Assembly (NCBI GenBank): GCA_025054655.1
Contig: JANWZL010000105.1
Span: 1-32,804, forward strand
Direction: 5' to 3'
Length of the DNA stretch: 32,804 nucleotides
Origin: Thiobacillaceae bacterium
Lineage (GTDB): Bacteria; Pseudomonadota; Gammaproteobacteria; Burkholderiales; Thiobacillaceae
Shown here: piece after piece, positions 8,253-16,503 of the stretch
How positions within the stretch are numbered: the stretch's first letter is position 1
How the letters are laid out: the number at the start of each line of letters is the position of its first letter
Program-made: the position numbers and the translations under genes
Notes under the pieces: model-generated
The model's database searches: none
The model's input: the letters and a program-made list of their open reading frames with translations, nothing else
What the model was told of the DNA's origin: nothing

Positions 8253-9477
8253 CGCGGCGGCCGCGGCGCTGGCCGAGCTGCTGCGCTTCGACCGTCCGGC
8301 CGACGCCGTGCTCTCGCATTTCTTCCGCGCGCGGCCCAAACTGGGTGCACGCGAGCGCGCCTTCATCGCTGAGGCTGGCTACGGCGCGCTGCGTCGGCTG
8401 CGCAGCCTGGAACGGCTCGCTGGCGGCCGTGATGCGCGCCGACTGCTGCTTGCCTGGCTCGCCCGCGACGGCGGCCACAACCTGCGCCAGTTCGAGTCCG
8501 TGGCCACGGCCGGAGAGCTCACCTGGCTGAGCGCGGTCAAGGCCGCTGACCGAGAGGCTTTAGAGCCGGCCGTGCGGCTGGAGCTGCCGGACTGGTTGTA
8601 TGCACGGCTCGCCGCGGTCTACGGCGAGCGGCTGCCGGCGCTGGCCGCGGCCCTCAATCGCCCCGCCCCGCTCGACCTGCGTGTGAACCTCCTGCGCGCC
8701 CGGCGCGAGGAGGTGCTGGCGCGGCTCGCCGCCGACGGCATCGAGGCTGCACCCACCCCCTATTCGCCCTGGGGCGTGCGGCTCAAGGGCAAGCCCACCA
8801 TCAACCGCCACCCGCTGTTCCTCGACGGCGTCGTGGAGGTCCAGGACGAGGGCAGCCAGCTGCTTGCCCTGCTCACCGGCGCACGCCGTGGCGAGATGGT
8901 GTGCGACTTCTGCGCTGGCGCCGGCGGCAAGACCCTGGCGCTGGCGGCCATGATGCGCAACAGCGGCCGGGTCTACGCCTTCGACGTCGCGCCGCTGCGC
9001 CTCAAGCAACTAAAGCCGCGGCTCAAGCGCTCCGGTCTGTCCAACGTCCACCCCGTGCTAATCAGCGCGGAGAACGACGTGCACGTCAAGCGCCTGGCCG
9101 GCAAATTCGACCGCGTGCTGGTGGACGCCCCCTGCTCGGGCCTCGGTACGCTGCGGCGCAACCCCGACCTCAAATGGCGCCACTCGCCCGCCACGGTGGC
9201 CGAACTGACGGCGAAACAGGCCGCCATCCTCGCTGCCGCCGCGCGCCTGGTCAAACCCGGCGGGCGGCTCATCTACGCCACCTGCAGCCTGCTGCCGGAG
9301 GAAAACGAGGTCATCGTCGCCGATTTCCTCGCCCGGCACACCGAATTCAGCCTGCAGCCGGTCGGCCCGCTGCTCGCCGAGCAGCGCGTGGACCTCGCCA
9401 TGGACGAGGCCCTGCGGCTCGACCCTGCGCAACACGGCACCGACGGGTTCTACGCCGCTGTGCTGACCCGCACCTGA
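8233..9477 (+). CDS. rsmB: RsmB-family rRNA (cytosine-C5) methyltransferase
   Basis: SAM-dependent m5C RNA methyltransferase of the RsmB/NOL1/NOP2 family. It has 414 residues. The N-terminal third resembles the NusB-like RNA-binding domain of RsmB (RPKLGARERAFIAEAGYGALRRL). The catalytic half has the SAM site DFCAGAGGKTLALAAMM and the two cysteine motifs DAPCSGLGTLRRNPDLKW and YATCSLLPEENE. RsmB modifies C967 of 16S rRNA in E. coli; target specificity here is inferred, since RsmF and other relatives share the catalytic core. The start overlaps the end of cbbR by 20 bp, so the two are probably co-transcribed although functionally unrelated. Confidence 0.8.
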   Translation: MTPGLIDAAAAALAELLRFDRPADAVLSHFFRARPKLGARERAFIAEAGYGALRRLRSLERLAGGRDARRLLLAWLARDGGHNLRQFESVATAGELTWLSAVKAADREALEPAVRLELPDWLYARLAAVYGERLPALAAALNRPAPLDLRVNLLRARREEVLARLAADGIEAAPTPYSPWGVRLKGKPTINRHPLFLDGVVEVQDEGSQLLALLTGARRGEMVCDFCAGAGGKTLALAAMMRNSGRVYAFDVAPLRLKQLKPRLKRSGLSNVHPVLISAENDVHVKRLAGKFDRVLVDAPCSGLGTLRRNPDLKWRHSPATVAELTAKQAAILAAAARLVKPGGRLIYATCSLLPEENEVIVADFLARHTEFSLQPVGPLLAEQRVDLAMDEALRLDPAQHGTDGFYAAVLTRT

Positions 9478-9561
9478 AGCGACTGCAACCCTCCTTGCGA
9501 TGTTGCGCGCAGGCTCGGTGCGCATAGGCCGGCTCAGGACGGTTTTTTGTCCTCAGACAGG

Positions 9562-9589
9562 CTTGAAGTCGTGCCCTAATCCCCTATAT
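9562..9589 (+). promoter_or_regulatory. Sigma-32 (heat-shock) type promoter of hsp20
   Basis: CTTGAA (9562-9567), 13 nt, then CCCCTATA (9581-9588) closely match the sigma-32 consensus CTTGAA-N13-17-CCCCATnT. Predicted transcription would start near 9597, about 30 nt before the hsp20 ATG. The downstream gene is a small heat-shock protein, which supports the call. Confidence 0.7.
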
Positions 9590-9627
9590 TGGCAGTGGAT
9601 ACACAAGGAGCTTGGAAGGAGGTTGAG

Positions 9628-10152
9628 ATGAGCGAGGAAATCCGCAAAACCGAAGAGCATGTACCTGTGCGCGAGGCCCAGTCGGGACAAGTGCAAAAGG
9701 CCCCCACGCGCTGGGTGAGCCCGTTCGAGGAGATGGAACGGCTGATGGACGAGTTCTTCCCGCGCGGCTGGCTGCGCCGCTGGGGTTGGGAGATGCCCAC
9801 CTGGCCCGAGCTGACGCGGCGGTTCGAGATGCGGGTGCCCAAGGTGGACATCATCGACCGGGCGGAGGAAGTGGTGGTCAGGGCCGAATTGCCCGGTATC
9901 GACAAGAAGGACCTGGAGGTGACCGTCACCGGCGACACCCTCACCCTGAAAGGGCAGACCCGGCATGAAGAGAAAGAGGAAAAGGGCGATTACTTCCGCA
10001 GCGAGATCACCCGCGGCAGTTTCGCCCGCACCCTGGTCCTGCCCGCCGCCGTGGATGCCACCAAGGCCAAAGCGAGCTTCAAGGACGGCCTGCTGGAGGT
10101 GACCCTGCCGAAGAAAGAAGAGGCCCGCCGGCAGAGCATCGCCATCGAGTAA
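9628..10152 (+). CDS. Hsp20/alpha-crystallin small heat-shock protein
   Basis: ATP-independent holdase chaperone of the cytoplasm. The ORF track starts at 9589, but the ATG at 9628 has a strong AAGGAGG ribosome binding site and lies the right distance from the sigma-32-like promoter, giving 174 residues. Residues about 70-174 are the alpha-crystallin domain, from MRVPKVDIIDRAEEVVVRAELPGI to DGLLEVTLPKKE. The N-terminal region holds SPFEEMERLMDEFFPRGWLRRW, the amphipathic oligomerisation segment of bacterial Hsp20 proteins. It is a single-gene unit, with its own promoter and a strong terminator immediately downstream. Confidence 0.93.
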   Translation: MSEEIRKTEEHVPVREAQSGQVQKAPTRWVSPFEEMERLMDEFFPRGWLRRWGWEMPTWPELTRRFEMRVPKVDIIDRAEEVVVRAELPGIDKKDLEVTVTGDTLTLKGQTRHEEKEEKGDYFRSEITRGSFARTLVLPAAVDATKAKASFKDGLLEVTLPKKEEARRQSIAIE

Positions 10153-10167
10153 AACCCACCGGCAGGG

Positions 10168-10194
10168 AAGACCGGGCGTAGCCCGGTCTTTTTC
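10168..10194 (+). terminator. Rho-independent terminator of hsp20
   Basis: AAGACCGGGC-GTA-GCCCGGTCTT, a perfect 10-bp stem with a 3-nt loop, followed by a T-rich run. It begins 15 nt after the hsp20 stop. The convergent minus-strand gene ends at 10234. Confidence 0.93.
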
Positions 10195-10233
10195 TCTTTA
10201 TCCCGGATTGCGCCCTGCGGGCCTGCTTCCGGG

Positions 10234-12720
10234 CTACACGCTACCCGTCTCCTCCTTCCCATCCCCCGCATCTCCCAACGCCGGATGGTCAGCCCGCGGG
10301 GTATCCAGGTGGTAGCCTTGTACCAGGTCCACCCCGAACTTCCTTAGCAGACACAGGCTTTGCGCGTTCTCGACGAACTCGGCCACGGTGGTGCGACCCA
10401 TGCCGCGGGTGACGTCGGCGATGGCCTTGACGAAGAGCTGGTTGTCGCGGTCCTCGGCCAGGTTGCGTATGAACATGCCGTCGATCTTGACCATGTCCAC
10501 GGGCAGGTGTTTGAGGTAGGCGAAGGTGGAGAAACCACTGCCGAAGTCGTCTAGGCAGATGCGGCAGCCGGCGGCGCGCAGGGCCTCGATGAAACGCTGG
10601 GCGTCGGCCAGATCGGTCACGGCGCTGGTCTCGGTCAGCTCCACCATCAGTCGGTCGGCCGCCACCCCGCTGCGATGCAGTTGTTCGATGATGAACTGCG
10701 GCAGCGTGGGGTCGTCGAGCGAGCGGCCGGACAGGTTGACTGCCAACGGTGGCATGTGCGGCCGCGCGCTGAGGGTGCGGATGGCCTCGCTGAGCACCCA
10801 GCGGTCCAGGGCGAGGATGCGGTTGCTCTTCTCCGCCACGGGGATGAAATGGCCAGGCAGGATGAGCTCTTCCGGCCGTGCCTCGTCCACCATGCGCAGC
10901 AGCGCCTCCAAATGGGCGATGCGGCCGTCCTTGGTGCGATACACCCCCTGGAAATGCAGGCGCAACAGCCCCCGCTCTAGGGCATGGTCGATGCGGTCGT
11001 TCCAGGTCAGGTGCTGCACCATGCCAGCCACGGCATCGCGATCGGCATTGTAGATGCGCCAGGTGTTCTTGCCGGCCTGCTTGGCCTGATACATGGCGGC
11101 ATCGGCATGGGCGACCAGGCTGTCTGCATCGGTCCCGTGTGCTGGGTAGAGCGCGATACCCAGGCTGGTGGTCAACCGCAGGCTGTGGCCTTCGAAGCGG
11201 AAGGGAATGGTCCCCACCGCCCGCACGATGCGCTCGGCCAACTGGATGGCCTCCTGCTCGCGCGCATGCTGCACTAGCAGCGCGAACTCGTCGCCACCCA
11301 GGCGCGCCAGCACCTCGTTGCGCCGCACCAGGGTCTTCAGCTCGCCCGCCACACGGATGAGCAGGGCATCGCCGGCGCGATGGCCGAAGTGGTCGTTGAT
11401 CACCTTGAATTCGTCCAGATCGAAGAACAACAGCGCCCCGGTACTCGCACTGCGCTCGCACTCGGCCACCATGCGTTCCAGCTCCTGCTGGAAGTGATGG
11501 CGGTTGTACAGGCCGGTGAGCGAATCGTGCTCGGCCAGATAGACCAGTTGCGCCGCCGTCTGCCGCTCGCGCGTGATGTCCTCGTAGATCCACAGCTGGC
11601 CGATGTAGCGCGCGGCGGCGTCGTGGACCGGATAGGACAGCTGAGTGACCACCCGCCCGTCGTTCAACTCCATCTCCAGGCTCTCGGAGGGCTCGCGCGC
11701 CTGCAGCACCTCCTGCACATGGCGGGAGAAATGGGCCGGGCGGGTGAGCAGGCCGTTGGCGCGTTTGAACACCTCGCGCACGGGCACACCGATGACGTCG
11801 ATCTCTTCCGGCAGCATCCAGATGCGCCGGAAGGCCGGGTTGTGATAGACCACGCGGCCATCCGCGCCGACGAACAGGATGCCTAGGTTCATGGCCGACA
11901 GCAGCGCCACCAGGCGGGCGCGCTCCTCGCCCGCCTCCTGCGCGCTCAGCCGCAACTGCGCCTCGGATCGGGTCAGGCTCGCCAACGCCTGGCGCAGGTC
12001 CTCCTCGGTCGCACGCAGCTCACGCATGCGCTCGGCGATGGTGTCGATCATGCGGTTGAAGGCCAGGGCCAGTTCCCCCACCTCGTCGTGCGAACGCACC
12101 GGCACATGGGCATCGTAATGCCCTGCGCCGACGGCGCGGCTGGCCAGCGTCAACTCGCGCAAGTGGCGGGTGAGCCACAGGCCCAGCGCGGTCAGCAACA
12201 GGATGGACAGCACCACCTCGGCCGTGGCGATGGCCAGACTCTGGCTGAGCAAGTGGTTTTGCGCCTCGGTCAGGAAGGCGGTGGACAGTCCATAGACGAG
12301 ACGGCCGTATTCCTGACCACCCAGGCTGATGGGCACCGCCAGCTGCACCATGCCTTGGGCGAGGGCCTCACGGGTGAGCCGGGTGTGCGTCGCGAGCGGG
12401 ACCGTGCCGGGGGGGGCGCCAGCACGGGCGATCACCACGCCCTTGCGGTCGGTGAGCAAGGCATAGGTCACCCCGCCCTCCTTGCGCGCCTCTTGCAGGA
12501 TCTCGTTCAGCGTGGCGTAGTCGCGCTGCGCCAGCGGCGCGGCGAGCGCCGCGTTGAACAGCACGTTGAGTTCCGCCACGCGCAGCTCGGCCTGGGCGGT
12601 GAGGCTGTCGCGCGACAGGCGCAGGCTGTTGGCCACCAGCAGGGTGAGCATCGCCACCTCGACGACGATGGCCGCCAGCAGCAGTTTGGCTCGCAAAGGC
12701 AGGGCGTGGGGCAGTTTCAT
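10234..12720 (-). CDS. Membrane-bound HAMP-PAS-GGDEF-EAL cyclic-di-GMP protein
   Basis: Inner-membrane protein that makes and/or degrades cyclic-di-GMP. The true start is the ATG at 12720, which overlaps the upstream stop as ATGA; the ORF track extends 65 codons too far. The 828 residues contain TM1 (about 10-32), a periplasmic sensor, TM2 (about 160-184), HAMP (184-237), coiled coil, PAS (about 266-385), GGDEF (390-557) and EAL (575-810). The GGDEF motif is intact (RLGGDEFALL, 475-479) but the inhibitory RxxD site reads RNEV. The EAL domain keeps EALLRM, NLSGRS, ELTETS, DDFGSG, VKIDG and AEFVE, so phosphodiesterase activity is likely. It is encoded with a PhnD-like periplasmic protein that may feed its sensor domain. 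Confidence 0.93.
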   Translation of the reverse strand: MKLPHALPLRAKLLLAAIVVEVAMLTLLVANSLRLSRDSLTAQAELRVAELNVLFNAALAAPLAQRDYATLNEILQEARKEGGVTYALLTDRKGVVIARAGAPPGTVPLATHTRLTREALAQGMVQLAVPISLGGQEYGRLVYGLSTAFLTEAQNHLLSQSLAIATAEVVLSILLLTALGLWLTRHLRELTLASRAVGAGHYDAHVPVRSHDEVGELALAFNRMIDTIAERMRELRATEEDLRQALASLTRSEAQLRLSAQEAGEERARLVALLSAMNLGILFVGADGRVVYHNPAFRRIWMLPEEIDVIGVPVREVFKRANGLLTRPAHFSRHVQEVLQAREPSESLEMELNDGRVVTQLSYPVHDAAARYIGQLWIYEDITRERQTAAQLVYLAEHDSLTGLYNRHHFQQELERMVAECERSASTGALLFFDLDEFKVINDHFGHRAGDALLIRVAGELKTLVRRNEVLARLGGDEFALLVQHAREQEAIQLAERIVRAVGTIPFRFEGHSLRLTTSLGIALYPAHGTDADSLVAHADAAMYQAKQAGKNTWRIYNADRDAVAGMVQHLTWNDRIDHALERGLLRLHFQGVYRTKDGRIAHLEALLRMVDEARPEELILPGHFIPVAEKSNRILALDRWVLSEAIRTLSARPHMPPLAVNLSGRSLDDPTLPQFIIEQLHRSGVAADRLMVELTETSAVTDLADAQRFIEALRAAGCRICLDDFGSGFSTFAYLKHLPVDMVKIDGMFIRNLAEDRDNQLFVKAIADVTRGMGRTTVAEFVENAQSLCLLRKFGVDLVQGYHLDTPRADHPALGDAGDGKEETGSV

Positions 12721-13583
12721 GGCCGGCCGCGCAGGCGTTCGATCAGCTCCGGCAGGTAGGGCTCGACCGATTTCAGCTCGTGCGCCTCGATCCGGCGCAG
12801 CCCGCCATACGGCGTGTTGCGGAAGAACTCGCGCCCCTCGGCCGAGTCTGGAAAGGCGAGCAGGAGCTGTTGCAGGCGCTGCGCCTCGGCAGCCAGCCGC
12901 GGGTGCACCCCCCACACCAGGGACGGGATACGGGGCATTACGGCGAAGATGGCGAACTTGTCGCGCAGCTCGGCCGGCATGATGGCCACCGCCGCCTGGG
13001 CGGTCACCCCCAGCAGGGCGTCGCCATTGACCACTGCATAGGCCACGCTGGCGTGCCCCGGGGTCTCCACCACCTCGAAATCACGCCCGGGCTCCAGCCC
13101 CTGGGCGCGCAGCCAGGCCAGGGTGATCATGACGTTGAGGGCGAGCGGGTCGAAGATGGCCAACCGCTGACCGCGCAAGGCCCCGATGTCACGCACAGGC
13201 CGGGCGTGGCTCATGATCACATAGGCGCGGTTGGGGGCGGTATAGATCGCCACCGGCTGCCAGCCGATCTCCTGCTGGACCAATCGGGTCAGATGGGCGG
13301 GGGCGAGCGCGAGGTCATAGACGCCGGCCGAGAGGTGACGATAAAAGGCGCGGAAATCGGTGGCCGTCTCCAGCACCACCGCTCGCCCCAGGCGTTGTTC
13401 GAGATAGGCGCGCAGGGGTTGGTAGAGGCTGACCAGGGCGCGGGGCGTGAACACGGGCACCAAACCCACCCGCAAGGGTGCGGCGGCCTGGGCGCCGACC
13501 CTGCCGGCCCAAGCGCAAAGGCCCAGGGCGAAGCATGCACGCAGAGCGGCCCTGCGATCGTTGCAAAAGCGATGTACACTCAC
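12717..13583 (-). CDS. PhnD-like periplasmic substrate-binding protein
   Basis: Periplasmic binding protein of the phosphate/phosphite/phosphonate (PhnD) family. It has 288 residues and starts at GTG. Residues 1-31 form a signal peptide with an Arg pair before a hydrophobic stretch (DRRAALRACFALGLCAWAG) and a cleavage site near GAQA; Tat export is possible. Mature motifs include RVGLVPVFTPRALVSLYQPL, VYDLALAPAHLTRL and LRGQRLAIFDPLALN. No ABC permease or ATPase is nearby, so transport is unlikely. The stop overlaps the GGDEF-EAL start (ATGA), suggesting that it is a ligand-sensing partner of that protein. No good ribosome binding site is visible, and the gene follows argA by 49 bp. Confidence 0.85.
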   Translation of the reverse strand: MSVHRFCNDRRAALRACFALGLCAWAGRVGAQAAAPLRVGLVPVFTPRALVSLYQPLRAYLEQRLGRAVVLETATDFRAFYRHLSAGVYDLALAPAHLTRLVQQEIGWQPVAIYTAPNRAYVIMSHARPVRDIGALRGQRLAIFDPLALNVMITLAWLRAQGLEPGRDFEVVETPGHASVAYAVVNGDALLGVTAQAAVAIMPAELRDKFAIFAVMPRIPSLVWGVHPRLAAEAQRLQQLLLAFPDSAEGREFFRNTPYGGLRRIEAHELKSVEPYLPELIERLRGRP

Positions 13584-13632
13584 GGTTCAACCATTATCGG
13601 TCGATCGGCGCCGAAGATTGACCGGGGATGTG

Positions 13633-14931
13633 TCACAGGCTCTTGACCAGCACCTTGGAACGGCGCTGCCAGTTGTACAGGGCCTGGCGCGGGGCGGGCA
13701 GATCCTCCGGTCGGACCTGGACGAAGCCGCGCTCCAGGAACCAGTGCGCCGTGCGGGTGGTGAGGACGAACAGGCGCTCGAGGCCCTGCGCGCGCGCCGC
13801 CTCCTCCACTGCGGTGAGCAGGGCCTCGCCGCGGCCGGCGCCCTGGAACTCCGGGTGCACGGCCAGACAGGCCATCTCGCCCGCCCTGGCCTCGGGGTAG
13901 GGGTAGAGGGCCACGCAGCCGATGATGCGCCCGTCCAGCTCATCGACGAAGAAGCGGTCGATCTCCCGCTCCAGCAGCTCCCTGGGCCGGTGCACCAGGA
14001 TGCCGGCCGCCTCCAGCGGTTCGATCAGCGTGAGGATGCCGCCCACGTCGGCGATGGTGGCCGGCCGCAGGTTCTCCACCGTCTCGCGCGTGACCATGCA
14101 GCCCACCCCCTCGTGCGTGAACAGCTCCGCCAGCAGCGCCCCGTCCACGTCGGCGCTGATGAGGTGCACGCGCGCCACCCCGTCGCGGCAGGCGCGCACC
14201 GCATGCGGCAGGTATAGCTTGAAATCACCCTCCGGCAGCTCGCGCATGAGGCGCTGCGCCTGCCGGGCGGTCAGCCGGCTCACCCGCCGGCCTTTGGCGT
14301 CCACCGCATCGCCCACGTCGAGGATGAACACCAGTTTCTCGGCGGCCAGGGCCATGGCCACCTCGGTGGCGACGTCCTCCAGGGTCAGGTTGAACACCTC
14401 ACCGGTGGGCGAGTAGCCCAGGGGCGACAGCAACACGATCTCACCAGCGGCCAGACGGGCGCGGATCGCCTCCGCCGCCACCTTGCGCACCTCGCCCGTG
14501 TACATCAGGTCCACCCCGTCCACCACCCCGGCCGGCCGGGCGATGACGAAATTGCCGCCGGCCACACGGATCTCCGCCCCTGCCATGGGGGTGTTGGGCA
14601 GACCCAGCGACAGCAGGGTCTCGATCTCGATGCGCGCCACCCCCACCGCCTCTTTCACGCATTCCAGGGCCTGCGCATCGGTCACCCGCAGGCCACGCAC
14701 GTAGCGGATCGTGAGCCCGCGCGCCTTGAGCCGCGCCTCCACCTGCGGCCGCACCCCATGCACCAGCACCAGCCGCACCCCGAGGGCGTTGAGCAGGTTC
14801 ACATCGTGGATGAGGTCGACGAAATCCGCACGCAGCATGGCATCGCCGCCGAAGGCGATGACGAAGGTCTTGCCGCGGAAGGCATGGATGTAGGGTGCGG
14901 CGGCGCGGAACCAGTCGACGAAGTCGGACAT
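13633..14931 (-). CDS. argA: Amino-acid N-acetyltransferase (N-acetylglutamate synthase)
   Basis: First step of arginine synthesis: acetyl-CoA + glutamate to N-acetylglutamate, in the cytoplasm. It has 432 residues, the usual ArgA length. Residues 1 to about 290 are an amino-acid-kinase-like domain (AFRGKTFVIAFGGDAM, LVLVHGVRPQVEARLKARG) that binds the arginine inhibitor. Residues about 295-432 are the GNAT acetyltransferase domain, with the acetyl-CoA loop AVHPEFQGAGRGEALL. The kinase domain lacks a kinase partner role here; this is the fused ArgA form. It lies 12 bp after the DUF2283 gene in the same direction, with only a weak ribosome binding site. Confidence 0.95.
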   Translation of the reverse strand: MSDFVDWFRAAAPYIHAFRGKTFVIAFGGDAMLRADFVDLIHDVNLLNALGVRLVLVHGVRPQVEARLKARGLTIRYVRGLRVTDAQALECVKEAVGVARIEIETLLSLGLPNTPMAGAEIRVAGGNFVIARPAGVVDGVDLMYTGEVRKVAAEAIRARLAAGEIVLLSPLGYSPTGEVFNLTLEDVATEVAMALAAEKLVFILDVGDAVDAKGRRVSRLTARQAQRLMRELPEGDFKLYLPHAVRACRDGVARVHLISADVDGALLAELFTHEGVGCMVTRETVENLRPATIADVGGILTLIEPLEAAGILVHRPRELLEREIDRFFVDELDGRIIGCVALYPYPEARAGEMACLAVHPEFQGAGRGEALLTAVEEAARAQGLERLFVLTTRTAHWFLERGFVQVRPEDLPAPRQALYNWQRRSKVLVKSL

Positions 14932-14943
14932 GGGCCCGGCCGC

Positions 14944-15156
14944 TCACGCCCCGATCGTCTCGAAGGCCACTTGCAATCGCGCCGGCTGCGGCAGCACGAA
15001 ATTCAGTTTCTCGAAGCCGATGACCCGTCCGTTGGGGTCTTTCATCAACACGATCTCTTCCCCGGTCTCCTCGCAGACATACTCATCCTGCGGCTCACCA
15101 AACCAGACGGAGAGGGTGTTGCCCGTTTGATCGTAATACACCTTCACTTGGGCCAT
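14944..15156 (-). CDS. DUF2283 family small protein
   Basis: A 70-residue protein, MAQVKVYYDQTGNTLSVWFG to LQVAFETIGA, that fits the DUF2283 family (short beta-rich proteins with an N-terminal YYDxxxDTLxI-like motif). Function is unknown. The ORF track starts 67 codons upstream, but the ATG at 15156 has an AAGGAG site 8 nt ahead. The preceding small gene overlaps its first 13 bases when read in the repaired frame. Such pairs are common and resemble toxin-antitoxin layouts, but no toxin activity can be shown from this sequence. Confidence 0.8.
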   Translation of the reverse strand: MAQVKVYYDQTGNTLSVWFGEPQDEYVCEETGEEIVLMKDPNGRVIGFEKLNFVLPQPARLQVAFETIGA

Positions 15157-15496
15157 ATGCGTGCTCCTTCCTTGATCGCATCCGTCGGATAGGTCGTGAT
15201 CAGGAAACCCTCCGCTCCGTGCTGCTTGGCGACCGCACAGACCCAACGCCCGGGACGCTCGGATTTGTAGAACAAAAATACACCAGTGGGTCGCTCCTGC
15301 TGCAACGGATCTCATCCGGCTCACGCAGGGTCTGCTGCACGATGTCCTCACGCCCACCCATCGAAGGATGCTTGATCGTGACGATCACATGCCAGTATGC
15401 CGAGGTCACGCGCACACGAAAACCCAGGGGCGTGGGCACTTCGAACAGCCATGCGTCCGCTGGGGGCATGCCGGCGGCATCCTGTCCGTCACTCAT
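15144..15496 (-). pseudogene. Frameshifted small gene paired with DUF2283
   Basis: One frame encodes MSDGQDAAGMPP to VIVTIKHPSMGGREDIVQQT and SRSDPLVY. The next coherent stretch (FLFYKSERPGRWVCAVAK, then GFLITTYPTDAIKEG) lies in the -1 frame. The break falls in a run of five T on the coding strand (15274-15278); a sixth T would restore one 117-residue protein ending inside the DUF2283 start. The joined protein resembles small uncharacterised proteins often found beside DUF2283 genes; I cannot name the family with confidence. The tract is not a good -1 slippery heptamer, so mutation or a homopolymer sequencing error is more likely than recoding. The start at 15496 is a choice; an upstream extension in the ORF track looks unreal. 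Confidence 0.65.
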
Positions 15497-15684
15497 GACC
15501 GGCCGCCCCCTTCCGAAGACGCTGCCACAGCGCCCATCGCGGGCGCGTGACCGGCGCAAGGCACGAGGCGCGCAGACAGAGGCGCCAGGCACACAGGCGG
15601 GCACCATGCAACAGCCAAGCATGCAACCCGATACATGCAGACTTTCCATCCACCCCCTTCACCGCCCGCCAGACACACACCCTT

Positions 15685-15727
15685 CCCCTGTCACCTGTCC
15701 CCTGCCCCCCTGTCACCCGTCCCCCCA
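15685..15727. repeat. Degenerate C-rich tandem repeat at the end of rsmE
   Basis: Variants of CCTGTCACC and CCTGTCCCC are repeated about four to five times, overlapping the rsmE stop. The rest of the 15497-15712 spacer holds no recognisable gene. Confidence 0.6.
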
Positions 15728-16444
15728 CAGCGCCTGCATCGCCGCGAGTGCCGCCACGGCCGCGGTCTCGGTGCGCAGGATGCGCGGCCCCAGGCTGATC
15801 GGGGTGAAACCGAGCGCGATGGCCGCCTCGCGTTCGGCCGCATCCAGCCCCCCCTCTGGGCCGGCCAGCAGCAGCACGGGCGAGGCCGGCGGCGGCAGGT
15901 CGCGCAGGCGTAAGTTTGCCTGCGGGTCGAGCAACAGGCGCACAGCGTCCGTCGACCCCACGCCCTGCAGCCACTGTGCGAACTCGGCGATGGGGGCCAC
16001 CGGCGGCAGCCGCGTGCGGCCGCACTGCTCACAGGCCGACATCACCACCCCCTGCCAATGGGCGCGCCGCCGCTCCTGCTTGTCCGCCGTCAGGCGCACC
16101 ACCGTGCGCCGCATGGTCAGCGGCTGGATCGCCGCCACCCCTAACTCCACCGCCTTCTGCAGGGTGTAGTCCATGCGCTCGCCGCTGGAGATGCCTTGTG
16201 CCAGGGTGACGACCAGGGGCGACTCCCGATCCACCGCCCGGCACTCGCCCACCTGCGCCAGCGCCTCGCGGCCGCTGCGCGCGAGCACCGCGCTGCACTC
16301 GGTGCCGTCGCCATTGAACAGGATGACGGTGTCGCCCACGCGCAGACGCAGCGCCCCCAGGGCATGGCGCGTGACCGCTTCGGTCAGGCGCGCCGCCCGA
16401 CCCGGCTTGAGATCGATAGGGCAGTAGAAACGGGCGACGGGCAT
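15713..16444 (-). CDS. rsmE: 16S rRNA (uracil-1498-N3)-methyltransferase
   Basis: SAM-dependent SPOUT-fold enzyme that methylates N3 of U1498 in 16S rRNA. From the second in-frame Met (MPVARFYCPIDLKPG) it has 243 residues, the family's usual length; the ORF track's upstream Met adds 19 unlikely residues. The N-terminal PUA-like domain covers about 1-75. The knotted SAM site is at the C terminus: LLLAGPEGGLDAAEREAA and then ISLGPRILRTETAAVAAL. Also typical is AVELGVAAIQPLTMRRTVV. It is first in the minus-strand group and divergent from the thioredoxin-fold gene, with a 59-bp spacer. Confidence 0.95.
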   Translation of the reverse strand: MPVARFYCPIDLKPGRAARLTEAVTRHALGALRLRVGDTVILFNGDGTECSAVLARSGREALAQVGECRAVDRESPLVVTLAQGISSGERMDYTLQKAVELGVAAIQPLTMRRTVVRLTADKQERRRAHWQGVVMSACEQCGRTRLPPVAPIAEFAQWLQGVGSTDAVRLLLDPQANLRLRDLPPPASPVLLLAGPEGGLDAAEREAAIALGFTPISLGPRILRTETAAVAALAAMQALWGDG

Positions 16445-16503
16445 GCGTGCAGGTAGGCTGACCGAATTGGTATCATCGACGCAACCCACCCCAGGAGGCA
16501 AGC

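Noticed and set aside
12721-12915. N-terminal extension of the GGDEF-EAL protein in the ORF track
   Set aside because: The 65 extra codons are Ala/Arg/Gly-rich and lie wholly inside the PhnD-like gene in another frame; the ATGA-coupled ATG starts a normal membrane anchor.
15274-15278. Programmed -1 frameshift in the gene beside DUF2283
   Set aside because: The frame-0 codons TAT TTT TGT do not form an X XXY YYZ heptamer and no downstream stem was seen; a one-base deletion or sequencing error is simpler.
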